From Hemicordylus capensis (lineage: Eukaryota; Chordata; Lepidosauria; Squamata; Cordylidae), in NCBI RefSeq assembly GCF_027244095.1, contig NC_069659.1, forward strand, positions 354,802,750-354,866,749: 64,000 nt of DNA. The letters run 5' to 3'. Shown here piece after piece: positions 32,958 to 43,625 of this stretch. The translations under genes were made by a program, and so were the position numbers. The notes under the pieces are model-generated. The model was not told where the DNA came from. It searched no databases and saw nothing but the letters and a program-made list of their open reading frames with translations. Position 1 is the first letter of the stretch, and each line of letters begins with the position of its first letter.

Positions 32958-33872
32958 TGTTGGGGTTGCAGTGCCTCGACCTTTTGCACCACCTGTCCTA
33001 ATGACCACGAGGGGCATTGGGAGTAGAGGCAGTGAGTCAGGGTCTCCTCCCTAGCTGTTCTGCCGGTCTCTCCTCTATGACCCCTGATAGGACTCTACAG
33101 GTATTTCCTGTGCTGAGTCAGAATCCCTTCCTTTCCTCTTAGAGAGCAGATGGAAACCTCCCTCCCTCCCTCCCTCCCTCCCTATTCGTTGAGGCTATTC
33201 ACACGATGGGAGAAAAGCAGAGGCTAGCCCCATTCTCTCCCATCGTGAGAACCACCGGGCTCGGCTGCAAGCCTGGTAGAGCCCAGTGCTTCTTCAGCAG
33301 GTAACCCACTAAACTACCCCTGCCCTAAAACCAGGTTTGCAGAGCGAGTGCTCCGCAAACCCAGTTTTGTGAATTGTGTGTTGCTGTGGCGACTCACGAG
33401 TAGACCCCTGACCGGGAGGCTTAAAAGCAGCCTCCTGGCTCGGGGGTCTCTCCAGCATGCCCTGCGCGCTCATTCAGGGCATGCTGGAGCTTCCGGGGGC
33501 CGTGCGGCCCCTGATCCTCCCAGCTCCCACCGGCTCCATAACGGAACCGGCAGTCATGTGGGGGGCCACTTTGGCCACCTGGAGTAGACTGCCTGCTTGT
33601 GTGCGGGGAGAGCGGGCTAAGCCTCCCCAGGCGGCTCCCACTGATCGTGGGAACCGCCTCCTTATGTAGTTCTATAGATTAGGGTTAGGTCTTTCCTATC
33701 CAAAGTGTACTTCACCAATAAATACCTAGTATTTCGTTCTACAAGAATCTCCATGTGTCTTCTCTAAATAGCAGCAACAACTAAGCTCTGCATTCTACTC
33801 TGTAACTGGAGTGGGTGGCTTCTTTAGTGCTCTGCTAATTATCCGGGGGATAAAAATTACAACCCCCCAACA
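32958..33872 (+). mobile_element. Solo LTR of a retrovirus-like element (relic) with nested MITE
   Basis: Ends are TGTTGGGGTT and AACCCCCCAACA, flanked by the 5-bp direct repeat GCCTC (32953-32957 and 33873-33877). It is the same family as 27305-27753. It is longer because a DNA element of about 470 bp (33191-33660) sits inside it. Confidence 0.8.
33191..33660. mobile_element. TIR transposon nested in the LTR
   Basis: Inverted ends GAGGCTATTCACACGATGGG and GATCGTGGGAACCGCCTC. The sequence is absent from the sister LTR at 27305. The interior is GC-rich and non-coding. Confidence 0.65.
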
Positions 33873-34024
33873 GCCTCTCTGTGCCTCCTGAAAGGACCGC
33901 CCCTAGTTGCCAGGGCCAAGCCGTGGCTGAGGGTGGCCATACCTAAACCTGCTTCTAGCATCCACAGCCCAAGGGTTCGGGGGTTGCATTTGCTGGTTCA
34001 ACGGGGAGGCAGCCCCCCACTTAC

Positions 34025-34146
34025 CTTTGCGGAGAATCCCGGTGTCTGTAAAACTGGTGAGCAGGAAATAGATAATGGTTGGGATGAAGAAAAGGCCGCA
34101 GACTATGGGAAAGGCCCAGGAGACGTGGAGGGCGAGCCAGCTGCAG
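34025..34146 (-). CDS. ZDHHC19: ZDHHC19-like palmitoyltransferase, exon 2 (TM2)
   Basis: The acceptor is CCTCCTCTCCCTCCTGTTCCAG and the donor CGCAAAG|GTAAGT (phase 1). It reads CSWLALHVSWAFPIVCGLFF then IPTIIYFLLTSFTDTGILRK. It includes the second membrane helix and the DPG-like turn at its end (DTG here; DPG in most of the family). The human equivalent is PCRWLAQNGEWAFPV..NFSDPGILHQG. Phases fit exon 1 (CC|C, proline) and exon 3 (G|GC, glycine). Confidence 0.9.
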
Positions 34147-34239
34147 CTGGAACAGGAGGGAGAGGAGGCCAGAGGAGCCCAGCTTTGACTTCGGCTTTGC
34201 AAATATCTCCCTAAAGTGACTAATCTTTAAAAAATAAAT

Positions 34240-34370
34240 AAATCCATAGCCTGCTGGATAGCCATCTGTTGGGGATGGTGTGGCAGTTTCCTGCGCTGTG
34301 CAGATGTTAGACTAGATGACCTCCAAGGTTCCTCCCCACTCTTAACTTTCTATGATTCTATTACTTACCT
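34240..34370 (+). mobile_element. CR1 3' end (bird-like type)
   Basis: GACTAGATGACCTCCAAGG, then CTTTCTATGATTCTATTAC, the usual CR1 end with ATTCTATG-type tail repeats. Confidence 0.75.
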
Positions 34371-35054
34371 CCTGGCCAGCAGCCTGTAAGTTATATCCTC
34401 TGTTATTTTATGAATTATTATATGTTTGCGCTTTCGTATTTCTCTGATGGTCAACATGGTAATAAGATCACACTGAAAAGCAACCCCACTGAAGCTGTGC
34501 TCTTCGGATTTGCAAAGGCTTCCCTGCCTGGGAGTGGTAATCCACAAGCCTGGTTGGGCTTTCCAGGGTGGCTTCTGGACTGCATGCTCTACTATAGTAG
34601 TGGGAGGTGGTGTAAAATGCTTCGGCTTGGCAGGATCGTATTCAATATGTAAATAAAGGGTGGAAGCCGTTTGTTGCATTGTTCGTGGTCTCTGGTATTG
34701 CCACTCATAACAACATGTTTTCCCAGGCAGGGACCATTCATATTGATTTTAAGATGTGCTCTCCATTTTGGGCCAGTTGGGTCGCAGAAAAGGTGGGGAA
34801 TGATGACATGATCTACCTACCTACCTACCTAGTGGCTTTGACCAAAACCACCAGCAGTCTTTTCTAGCTTGCGCAAACGTAACTATTCCTTGCCATGGCT
34901 GACCTTTAAAAAAAAAAAACCTCACCAGTGGAGGCTGAAAGAGGAAAGAAAAAACAGAAAGAAATATAAGCAAAATGGGTTTAACATTAACAGAGAAGGG
35001 AGAGGAAAGGAAATTGCACTGATGCACCATTGCAGCTTTGCACAAGAGCACCAG

Positions 35055-35185
35055 TGTTCCCTCTAACAGGAATCCCCAGATGTTGTTGACTACAACTCCC
35101 ATAATCCCCAGCCAAAGGCCATTGCAGCTGGGGAATCTGGGAGTTGTAGTGAACAACATCTGGGAACCCCTGTTAGAGAGACACG
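35055..35185. mobile_element. Palindromic MITE (CCCTCTAACAGG subfamily)
   Basis: Left CCCTCTAACAGGAATCCCC with GACTACAACTCCCATAATCC; right GGGAGTTGTAGTGAACAAC with AACCCCTGTTAGAG. A clear full hairpin. Confidence 0.8.
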
Positions 35186-35775
35186 GATTGTTTCAAAAGC
35201 TGAGAGGAGATTAAGATATTGAAAGGTCAAATTGCTGGATGAAGCCTCCACATTACACCACGGAAACAGTGGGACAGCCCTCCTAAAATGGTAAAATACA
35301 GCTATATTTTTTACAGGGCACATACAACGTTGTAGCACTAAAATGCAAAGATAAAACCTGAAAGAAGGCATCAGATATGTGAACGGCACTTTGCCGTCAG
35401 CGCAGGCACTGTGGTGTCACAACACAGGTAATATGGCAGCACACTTAGCAGATACATAGTGATATGTTCTCAGTTTTTAGCTTTTAAAGTAGCTTTTAAT
35501 TTGAAACTTTTTAAAAAATGGTAATTTTAAATGTGGTTTTAGCTTGGTCTTTTAACTTAACTTAAATTTGGTTAACTTTATTCATCTTGGTCTACCTTTA
35601 TCTTTTTTATCTTTATCTTTTTTATATTTATTTTACTTTTATCTTTATCTTTTTATGATGTTGTGAACCGCCCCAAGCAGTAGTATACTGAAGTGGCAGG
35701 GTATAAATACTTTAAATAAATAAATAAAATAAACGGTTGTAGTGTGTAATCTGGAAAGCGCAGATGAGATTAGTG
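35186..35775. mobile_element. TIR transposon (GGTGCTTTCCAGA family), interrupted
   Basis: It shares AAAGAAGGCATCAGATATG and GTGGTGTCACAACACAGG with its relatives and ends TCTGGAAAGCGC. An AT-rich LINE-type tail (35455-35735, ACCGCCCCAAGCAGTAG) is inserted. Confidence 0.6.
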
Positions 35776-35854
35776 TGTCATCTGGAAAGCGCAGATGATT
35801 CATATTCAGCATGACCCCAGAACAAAGAAAGTGCAAAATCTCTGCTTGGCCATA

Positions 35855-35945
35855 AAGTTCACTGGGTGTCCTTGGGTCAGTGACTATCTCCCATATAAGC
35901 CTACTTCACAGGGTTGTTTTGAGGGCAAACTGCAGGAGGGGCTCA
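35855..35945 (+). mobile_element. CORE-SINE-like fragment
   Basis: TTCACTGGGTGTCCTTGGGT and CCTACTTCACAGGGTTGTTT, as in the 55215 copy. Confidence 0.55.
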
Positions 35946-36454
35946 TCCTAACAAGCCGGGGGGGGGCTCCCAAGGAGCCTCAGCAGCCTCAGCAGCCTCT
36001 CAGCTTGCAGGCAGTGGGGCTGTCATTAACTCTGGGGTGGGTGGGGGGGGGAGAGAGAGAGGAGCTGCCAAGAAAGAGAGGCAGCTGGTGGGCCTCCTTG
36101 GGCGCCCCCCTGGCTCGGCGGGAGGGGGGGAGAGCCATGTGCACTGTCCTGAGCTCCTTGCAGGAAGAGCAGGATGGTAATGCAAAGGCGAGGAAAGGAA
36201 AGGCTCAGGTTCAAATTCCAGCACCCCGCCCTCTGTGGACTCAGCAGGTGTTGTCGGTGGGAACATGAGTCTGTTTCAGTGTAAAAAATCATCACCTGCT
36301 GCAGTTAAGAAGCACCGTTAGGCTGCCCTGTCGCTGCACTGGCGGCATCCTTGCTCTGTCGATAAGCCAGTCAATGTTCAAAAGTCAACCAAAAAACCCC
36401 CTGAGCCTGATTTTGGAAAGTTAGCAGGGAGAGGGCTATATAAATCTCTCTTGG

Positions 36455-36725
36455 TAAAGAGTCGGGATATGCACAAAACAAAATTTCGTTCCACCCTGAG
36501 CTTGGAACAGAATGCCAACACCCAGAATGTTCTGTCGGAACAACTGGTTGAGCTGGTTGTTCCAACGGAACAGGTTTGGAGCAATCAAAATATTCCCAAC
36601 ACCATTTTGGACTCCAAAATGGCGCTCTTCTGGCCTCTGAGCACGCACGGCAGTCATTTGTATGGTTGTGCTGACCACGCAAATGGCTGCCACGCATGCA
36701 CAGAGGCCAGAAAATGGTGCTCAGA
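36455..36725. mobile_element. TIR transposon, AACCGG-related family
   Basis: It starts GTCGGGATATGCACAAAAC and has paired GGAACAG/CTGTTCC-like motifs and GGCAGTCATTTG. The right end is uncertain. Confidence 0.45.
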
Positions 36726-37349
36726 TTCGAAACACTTGAAACATGCAGCCTACTCAAAACCCTAACCCTAAAGAGTTCCAAAACTCTGAGGCCACTATGG
36801 AAAAGGCCCTGCTAGTTTCCTTACAGGATGGAAGAAAGCAGGCCCTGCGTGTACTCGCTTTGGAAACATATTGTGATTTCTGAGGGGACACAGTTTTTGA
36901 CTGGAAAATGGTGCAGAGGAAAGAATTTATTCTTCTGCATTCAAATGCCTTTCTTAATGAGATGTTTAGTTCAAGGTACCTAGTTTGGTCCCCAACCATT
37001 TGGATGATTAGTTCTGAACTCTGTTGTGAGTGTAGTTTAATCGGCAGAGCTCATTTAAATCAGCATGAAACCACTTAGTTGTAGGAAGCTGGAAATAGAA
37101 CAGCCCAGATGTTAATTGCATCTGTTCCATTCAGAGCTGTAAGCTCAGTTTCTAGTATTTTAAGAAATCTCTGGACTGGAAAGAGGATTTTCATGGGTTA
37201 TCTGGTTTTGACTGATCCTCGAGCACTTTTATTTAATTTTTAAATGTATTTATTTATTATTAATTTCTTACAATTCTGTCCATAAGAGGAAGATGATTTA
37301 CAGCAAAATAATTAAAATATCAGAATACAGAAACAGACTGCAATCCTGT

Positions 37350-37913
37350 ATGTAGGGGTTTCCACAAAACCGGTTTGCTCGGTTCAGTTCAAGTCCAAAC
37401 GACCGGACTTGAACGGAACCGGGAAGTTTTGGTTTTGCACACCACAAACTGACTCCCCAGCTCGACTCGAATTTGAGCCAGTTCCGGAATTCTAAAGTCA
37501 AAATAATAATTAAAAAAACACTCACCGCCTGTGGGGGGTGTGCTGCCACAGCCGTGGGGGAGGGGTCTTCTGGCAATTCCCCCTCCCACTGCTGGCCTCC
37601 CCCCTGGTCTCAAATGTGCAAATGTGCCATGTGCAGCAGCCTCCTAAATGGCCACTGCCAGTTCAGAGAGGGCTGGAAATGGCCCAAATTGGGCCATTTT
37701 AGACCAGGGGGAGGCCAGTGGGGGAAGGGGACCTCTGGAGACAGCCCCCCCCCCCCACAGCCACAGCAGCACCCCTCCAGAGATGGTGAGTGTCTAAAAA
37801 TAACCGCCTGACTTCAGAACCCCTGAGCTGGCTGGGGGTGTTCAGCTTGACCTCGAGCCAAACCGGAGCAGTTTGATGGCAGCTGGCTCGAGTTCGAGCT
37901 GGTTCGCACATCC
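37350..37913. mobile_element. TIR transposon with AACCGG/GGTTCG motifs
   Basis: It starts GTAGGGGTTTCCACAAAACC and ends GGTTCGCACATCCCTAC. The interior is GC-rich with GCCACTGC blocks. It lies in ZDHHC19 intron 1. Confidence 0.65.
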
Positions 37914-38024
37914 CTACCTGTATGCTTACCTGGGCTTTTATTTTTGAGTCAACGCACATAGAATTGCACTACAAACCGCCAGCACAATTCCCACCAATGC
38001 TGCAAGTGCAAATGTTAAGGCTCT

Positions 38025-38415
38025 GAGCATCCTAGAGTTCGAAGAGAGCTTGGGGGTCTTCTAGTCCAACCCTCTCCTCGGAACAGGAACCTGCTACAGC
38101 ACTCCTGACAGATCTCTGCCCTGATTATTTGTGAACCTCCAGCTAGGGAGGCTCACTGCTGTACAAGACAGACTGCCCCGCTGCTGAACAACTCTTACAA
38201 TGAGGAAATCCCTCCTCATGTCCAGCTGAAATCGGCTTCCTTGTAGCTTCAGCCCATTCGTGTTAGTTCTGCCCTCCAGAGCAATAGGGGGACAATGTCT
38301 GCTCTCTTGGCGGGTTTGAAAAAGATGAGAAAACCCAGATGAGAAGACCCAGCACTGGGCCCTGTAGGTCTTTTGCGTTTTGGTTTGCCACCAGCTCTAA
38401 TCCTTGTAGACAGGG
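38025..38415 (-). mobile_element. CR1-type LINE 3' end, degraded
   Basis: The minus strand reads NGLKLQGSRFQLDMRRDFL, the decayed CR1 C-terminal block LRLQEGRFRLDIRKNFF. The end CTGGACTAGAAGACCCCC is the CR1-type 3' terminus. Confidence 0.6.
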
Positions 38416-39353
38416 CTGTGGGGTCACATTAGAAACGAAAAGGAAGGAAGTTGCCGCATGTCTGTTGTTTTGCAACAGCATGTCTGATCCCTTTTTGCAA
38501 CACCTGTGAAAAAATCACAGCAACTGCCGAAACAATGTCAGACCTGATGAAGTCTCCCCAGCAGGTGAGAAGGAGGAGCAAGCCCCAGCTGGGACCCCCC
38601 CCCCCCGCACTGAAGAGGATGTCCCAGGAACCCTCACCCAGAACAGCTGGAACTGGGCTCTCCCACTGAAACCCCTTTGGAAAACCTGGGAACAGTGTGG
38701 GATCCAGTGCGGTCTCCCAGCTGGCCCCGATTCGCCCCCAGAAGAGCCTCCAACACCATCCCCCAAACCCCAGGAGCAGAGGTGACATGGCGCCAAAGTC
38801 AAGTTTCATCAGTGGAAGCACCCACCTGGCGGCCTGGGGCCTCACTCCCAATGGGCCTACTTGGGAGGAAGGGCGGCGCTTGCCTTGGATCCACACCCAT
38901 CCGCTCCAGGAGGAGGCTGGACTCCAGTTCCTGTATAAACCCAGCATTTGCTGGGGCCACAGCTTTACTTTGGGAGCTGCTCCTCACGCCAGCTCCCAGT
39001 TTCTTGATCCACCCTGAGTTCAAATCCAGCCTCTTGCCTGGTCTCCCCCCCCCCGCACCCCCATTTTTGACTCCACCCGCCTTTCTGACCTGGCCCTGGC
39101 CTCAGGTCCCAACTGGGCAGCACCACCGAACTTGGGTATCACCAGACATCCTTGAGCCTAGCTAAGGATGCTGGCAATTCTTTGCATGAAATGCTTTTGT
39201 TCATTTTATTGAATGCTCCGGACCCGGCTGTCCGTGCAGACCGGCCGTGAGACGGTAGGACTTGATTTAAAATGGCCACCCAGCAGCCGACTCCAACTGA
39301 CCCAGCTTGGCTCCAAGGCCAGGGAAAGAGGCCGAGTCACTCTCCATACTTAC

Positions 39354-39607
39354 GGGAAGGTGAAAAATAGGCTGCTGAGGCACATGAGGGTGCTAAAGTG
39401 GAAAGAGGCAAAGAGGCTGGAAGAGAGGGAGGAGCATCCTCGGCGGGTGGGCCCCATTGCTCCGGGGGACCCAGCAAAAGCCGTTGGGCAGCAACTGCTA
39501 GGCCTGGCCTGGATGGAACCAGACGCAGCTGGTCGCCGTGGTGATGCTATGACATGGGCAGCAGGCGTGGTGCAGCCAAGCGGGCTGGAGGGGGGGGATG
39601 TCACCAT
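39354..39607 (-). CDS. ZDHHC19: ZDHHC19-like palmitoyltransferase, first coding exon (N-terminus and TM1)
   Basis: The start is an ATG at 39607 in a perfect Kozak context (GCCGCCATGG). The exon encodes 84 residues. The last part, LSSSLFASFHFSTLMCLSSL then FFTFP, is the first membrane helix. It matches the human SLFAAFNVVLLVFFSGLFFAFP, and the next exon continues CSWLA as human has CRWLA. The donor is CCTTCCC|GTAAGT. The region before TM1 is about 60 residues, low in complexity and longer than the roughly 27 in human; an in-frame ATG at 39457 would give a human-like length. The exon is GC-rich. The gene faces SLC51A head to head. Confidence 0.8.
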
Positions 39608-39924
39608 GGCGGCCGTGGGAGAAAGTGGACGCGCATGGGTCAGAGGCGCAAAGGATGCTGGGAATTCTCAGGCGTGTCCCTTGACTGGATGCAGCCGCTC
39701 CTCTTTAGCTGTACTCGCCGGAGCAAAAGAACAGGCTTATTTGGGATAAATGAATCGCTGTAAAGCACTCTGTATACGGCGAGTTACTCTTTTTGGAAGC
39801 ACAGGAAGACATTCCCATGTGGGGCTGACTTCGGTGAGCCGGCTTCAGCCTCCCGTGGCACCAACTCGCTCCAGTAGGGATGGTCAGCTGTTCTCCAAAT
39901 GATCGGCTTGGCCCAGTCTTAGGT

Positions 39925-40168
39925 CAAGGGAGCCGTTGAGTTGGTGTCGACTCCTGGTGCCCACAGAGCCCTGTGGTTGTCTTTGGCAGAATACAGGAGA
40001 GGTTGACCGTGGCCATCTCCTGCGCAGTATGAGATGATGCCTTTCAGCACCTTCCTCCATCGCTGCTGCCCAACAGAGGTGTTTCCCATCGTCTGGGAAA
40101 CACACCAGTGGGGATTCGAACCGGCAACCTTCTGCTTCTTAGTCAAGTCATTTCCCCGCTGCACCAGT
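39925..40168 (-). mobile_element. Sauria SINE
   Basis: The plus strand shows the inverted copy: GTTGGTGTCGACTCCTGGTG, then AGTATGAGATGATGCC, then GGATTCGAACCGGCAACC (B box). It is full length and sits between the two gene starts. Confidence 0.85.
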
Positions 40169-41990
40169 CTTAAACTTAAAAAAATATATATATAGCAATG
40201 TACAATATTCAGAGAGAAGACATGAAAGATACTTTAAAGTCCTACATGTTACACATATACAAAAATATACACGCTACATGTGTATTATTTAGGCCAGGGT
40301 TCCCAGCCTTCGGTCCCCAGATGTTCTTGGAGTCCATCTTCCATCACCTCCACCCCACTGGGCAAAGGCCAGAAACAGCTTATCATTTCTGAATCCATTA
40401 TTTTTAACAGAAGGGGCATTTACTGACTTTCCCTCACCCTTATTATTTAATCTCTCCCCCTTGTATTTACTTACATGTTTATTCTTCCCCCAAGGAGCTC
40501 AGGGCAGTGGATGTGTCTTCTTTCCCCCTTTTTATTTGCACAACAACCTTGCGATATAGGAAGCCGAGAGACTGGCCTAAGATCACCAAGTGATCCCTGT
40601 TCCCCTGGGCCCCTGTTCAAGGCCAACATCTCCAACTCTCACCAGCAGGGGGCACCGTTATAAAAAAAATTCCCACGGCCTGCAATGTGGAAGGTGTGTG
40701 TGTCTGTCCATGTGGGTCTTGTTTTTTGGGGGTGGGTTTTTTTGCATTTTCTGGTTGGGTCTACAGTTTCAGACATGAACAGTCATAATTGCAGGAAAGG
40801 TGAGCATCCTGATGGAATGTTTAAAAGGAGGAGAGGGAGAGAAAAGACTAGGAACTGGAAACCACGGACAGTTATAGGAAGCAGTTCATCCATGGAGACT
40901 GCAAAATGTGGCCTGAAGAAAAGTTCTGTTAAACCTGGATGCTTGCACCCTCCTAATTTAATTTGGTTTGGGGGAAAAAATATTAATTTCATTTATTTTG
41001 CGTTTCCTATCTTTTGGGGACCCACACAGCACCTATTGGCTAAAAGTATAGTCTAGCACTGACATCATCGCTACAGAAATGGGAAAATACATAACTCACT
41101 TCAGGTCCCCCACCCCTGTGATGTCTGAATTATTGGAAGAACCATGGTTCCCGGACCCAACTACAATTCTGATTCTTCTCCCAAACGTGGGAATGAACCC
41201 TCTGCCAACAGAGGGTCCATTTCCTCCAGTGTGTTGTCTGGTTTGTGCAGCTTGCACCCACCAGTGTTAAGGGGAGTAAGCTCTTCCCCCTCTCAAGCAC
41301 AATTGGCTGCTGTGGCTGTCGTCCTTGCATTGAAGGAAAGAAGCTTGTGCATCCAGTTACTCTCCCTTTGCAGTGCCCCCAAAGGACGATCGTCAGGGAG
41401 CACACTGGGAAATGGAGGTAAATGCCATTGGGCCTGTGGTTTGTTGTTATGTCCGAATGTGGCCGGAGCCTTCTCCTTTGCCCTGAACCATGGGGCTTGG
41501 TTTGTACAGCACCTTGCTTCTTGGGTATACTACTGTGACCTCTATACCTCTAGTTTTAGGCAGGCACACGTGCTAAGCTCACACTTCTGTGGGGTTGGAT
41601 CTGAGCAGGAGCAGGGATTGCATCTTGGACAAAAATGACCCAGGAGGGGTCATTGCTTAGTGACAGAGTGTGTGCTGAAGAATGTCGAACCCCAATGTCT
41701 CCAGTTAAGCAACCGTGCTGAGGCAGACCAAATGCTAGGTATTTATTTATATCTATGTAAACCGTGTTGGGAACTTTTGTTGAAAAGCGTATATCAATAT
41801 TCATTGGCATTCGTATTCATATGCTTGGGAGAGCTAGCTGGAATCGATGATCCTAGGCAAGATGGGCAGATCGGTCCAATTCGGCAGAAGGCAGCTGGCC
41901 TAGCTCCGTGGGTCTTCTCGTGTCGTCATTTGCTCTGAGGTTCTTGGCAGGCTGCCCACCTTCGATCGTAAAGTGCAGCCCTTGAGGCTT
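40169..41990. other. Intergenic region between ZDHHC19 and SLC51A
   Basis: It contains a partial palindromic MITE arm at 40285-40370 (GGGTTCCCAGCCTTCGG) and a retroposon 3' tail at 41730-41820 (AACCGTGTTGGGAACTTTTG). No coding unit was recognised. Confidence 0.5.
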
Positions 41991-41993
41991 CTC

Positions 41994-42006
41994 AGGTCAT
42001 TGACCA
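41994..42006. promoter_or_regulatory. IR-1 nuclear-receptor element (FXR type) upstream of SLC51A
   Basis: AGGTCA T TGACCA: two receptor half-sites inverted with one base between, which is the FXR/RXR consensus arrangement. It lies 289-301 bp before the SLC51A ATG. Mammalian SLC51A and SLC51B are induced by bile acids through FXR bound to IR-1 sites in their promoters, so this is the expected site in the expected place. Activity is inferred from sequence only. Confidence 0.7.
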
Positions 42007-42189
42007 GGAAGACGCAGCGCTTGCCTTGTGGGCGTCATGGCCTCTCTGTCACTGAACCCTCTGTCGCTGAACCGGGCTTACACATCGTGGAAAGGATGGA
42101 GGAAGAGACGCCTGGTTCATGGAGCCAGAGGGAAAGCGCCTGGACTCGAGGCCATCCCACCCGTACCCAGCTGTAGGACTCTGACCCTG

Positions 42190-42201
42190 CTTTGCAAACA
42201 C
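42190..42201. promoter_or_regulatory. FOXA-type forkhead site
   Basis: CTTTGCAAACAC, the complement of GTGTTTGCAAAG, is a classic FOXA (HNF3) liver/intestine element, about 95 bp before the SLC51A ATG. Forkhead motifs are common by chance, so this is only suggestive. Confidence 0.4.
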
Positions 42202-42294
42202 AGGCACAGAAGAGACGTTGCTGCTTTCTGTGGCCAGAAGTGAGCTGGGTCGAGAGAGCCTCTGGAAGAAGGAGCTTTCCAGGAACTGGGAAGC

Positions 42295-42329
42295 ATGGAG
42301 GCTTTGGAAGATCTGGTGCAAGACCCCAG
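42295..42329 (+). CDS. SLC51A: SLC51A (organic solute transporter alpha), first coding exon
   Basis: SLC51A is the seven-helix subunit of the Ost-alpha/Ost-beta exchanger, which moves bile acids, conjugated steroids and related solutes across basolateral membranes of ileum, liver and kidney. The ATG has A at -3 and G at +4. It encodes MEALEDLVQDP, then AG that completes Arg with exon 2. Human begins MEPGRTQIKLDPR, with the same DPR at the junction and the same length to within one residue. The donor is CCCAG|GTAAGC. The eight exons seen in the window join in phase to about 261 residues of the usual 340; the 3' end lies beyond the right edge. Introns hold almost all the repeats listed to the right. 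Confidence 0.85.
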
Positions 42330-42559
42330 GTAAGCAGTGCACCTGTTTGGTACAGGGAGGCCTCTCGCTGAGTAGTTCTGGGCTCCCCACCACCACCACA
42401 CCTGAGCTTTTCTGTCTGTTCTGCCTTAATTTGGGGTTAGGGGAGAGAGACCTCACAGGGGCCTAATTTGAGAAACGGCTCTCAAAGGGCCCAGCCTCAG
42501 CACCTCTTCATGCACTGAGGTTTACAGGACATGTGAAGGAATTGACAGGGTTGGGTTGG

Positions 42560-42660
42560 GTTTTGGGACAGGAAAACATCTTATTTATTAATGTTTTGTT
42601 TTTCTGTGTAAACCACTTTGAGAAATTTCGTTGAAAAGCGGTATATAAATATTATTGTAG
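42560..42660 (+). mobile_element. Retroposon 3' tail (GATTGTGAGCCC-type family)
   Basis: TCTGTGTAAACCACTTTGAG, then AAAGCGGTATATAAATATT. Only the 3' part is present. Confidence 0.55.
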
Positions 42661-42755
42661 TAGGCAGCTGCCAGCCAGCTCAAGGATTTGTAGTTGATTC
42701 ATATTACTTTTAACCAACAAATTTATGAACACTTCCATTAAATGCCACAGACGTA

Positions 42756-43128
42756 GGGACATTGGAAGCTGCCGTATACGGAGTCAGACCCTTGGTCCAT
42801 CTAGCTCAGGATTTTCTACATAGACTGGCAGCAGTTTTTCCACGGTTGCAGGCAGGAATCTCTCTCAGCCAACGTACTGTATGCTTTGGTAGTTTGTTGG
42901 TTCAATAAAAAAATCTTGTCCTATAACAATAAATAAATAAATAAATCTTGTCCTATCTTGGAGATGCTGCCAGGGAGGGGACTTGGATCCTTCTGCTCTT
43001 TTCAGAGCGGCTCCGTCATCCCCTGAGGGGAAGATCTTCCAGTGCTCACACATCAAGTCTCCCATTCATATGCCACTAGGGTATACAAGTCATTCTTGCT
43101 ACCACAAGACCAGCTCTGCTCTCCGGTC
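42756..43128 (-). mobile_element. Composite SINE with 5S-rRNA-like head, interrupted
   Basis: On the plus strand it starts GGAAGCTGCCGTATACGGAG and ends ACAAGACCAGCTCTGCTC. About 95 bp of AT-rich sequence (42863-42957, with AATAAATAAATAAATAAAT) is inserted. It lies in SLC51A intron 1. Confidence 0.7.
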
Positions 43129-43439
43129 TGTTCCTAAAGCAAGCCTCCATCAGAATCCTATGGGAGGAGACTGTCCTCTGAATATCCTGAACTCAAACCA
43201 TTTTGGATGATGTTATGTGCAAAAAGGAGAGTGTGTTTTTATGCATGAGAGTGGATAGCTGCAAGGAAAGGGGCCAGGTCGAGCACATGGCCATTATAAG
43301 TATGCTTACCTGAAAGTAAAAACTATCAACATCAACAGGACTTACTTCAGTGAAAAATATTTTTAGGATGGGAGCATGACAGTGAAAAATATCTTTATTT
43401 CTCTTTCAGAGGCAAGATTTCTCTTTCAGAAATCAGAAA

Positions 43440-43625
43440 GTTCCCCCCACCCCCACAATGTACTTTGCCCTTTCTGCACCTCCCCAGTATTTTTTTCTAG
43501 TGCTGCCACTGCTGACCTTATCTCGTTTTTTGCCAGTTACCTTTTGTTTCTGGACTCAATTCAGAGTCCTGGCATTAACTTTTAAAGCCCTTAACGGCCT
43601 AGGGTCAAGGTGCTTAAGACCACTG
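43440..43625 (+). mobile_element. L2-type LINE scrap
   Basis: A frame with TQFRVLALTFKALNGLGSRC, a C-terminal L2 block. The rest of 43625-44000 is AT-rich and unassigned. Confidence 0.55.

Noticed and set aside
38429-38947. 172-codon minus-strand frame just before ZDHHC19 exon 2
   Set aside because: Considered as an upstream ZDHHC19 exon, but there is no likeness to the family. The exon at 39354-39607 joins in phase with the correct TM1 sequence.
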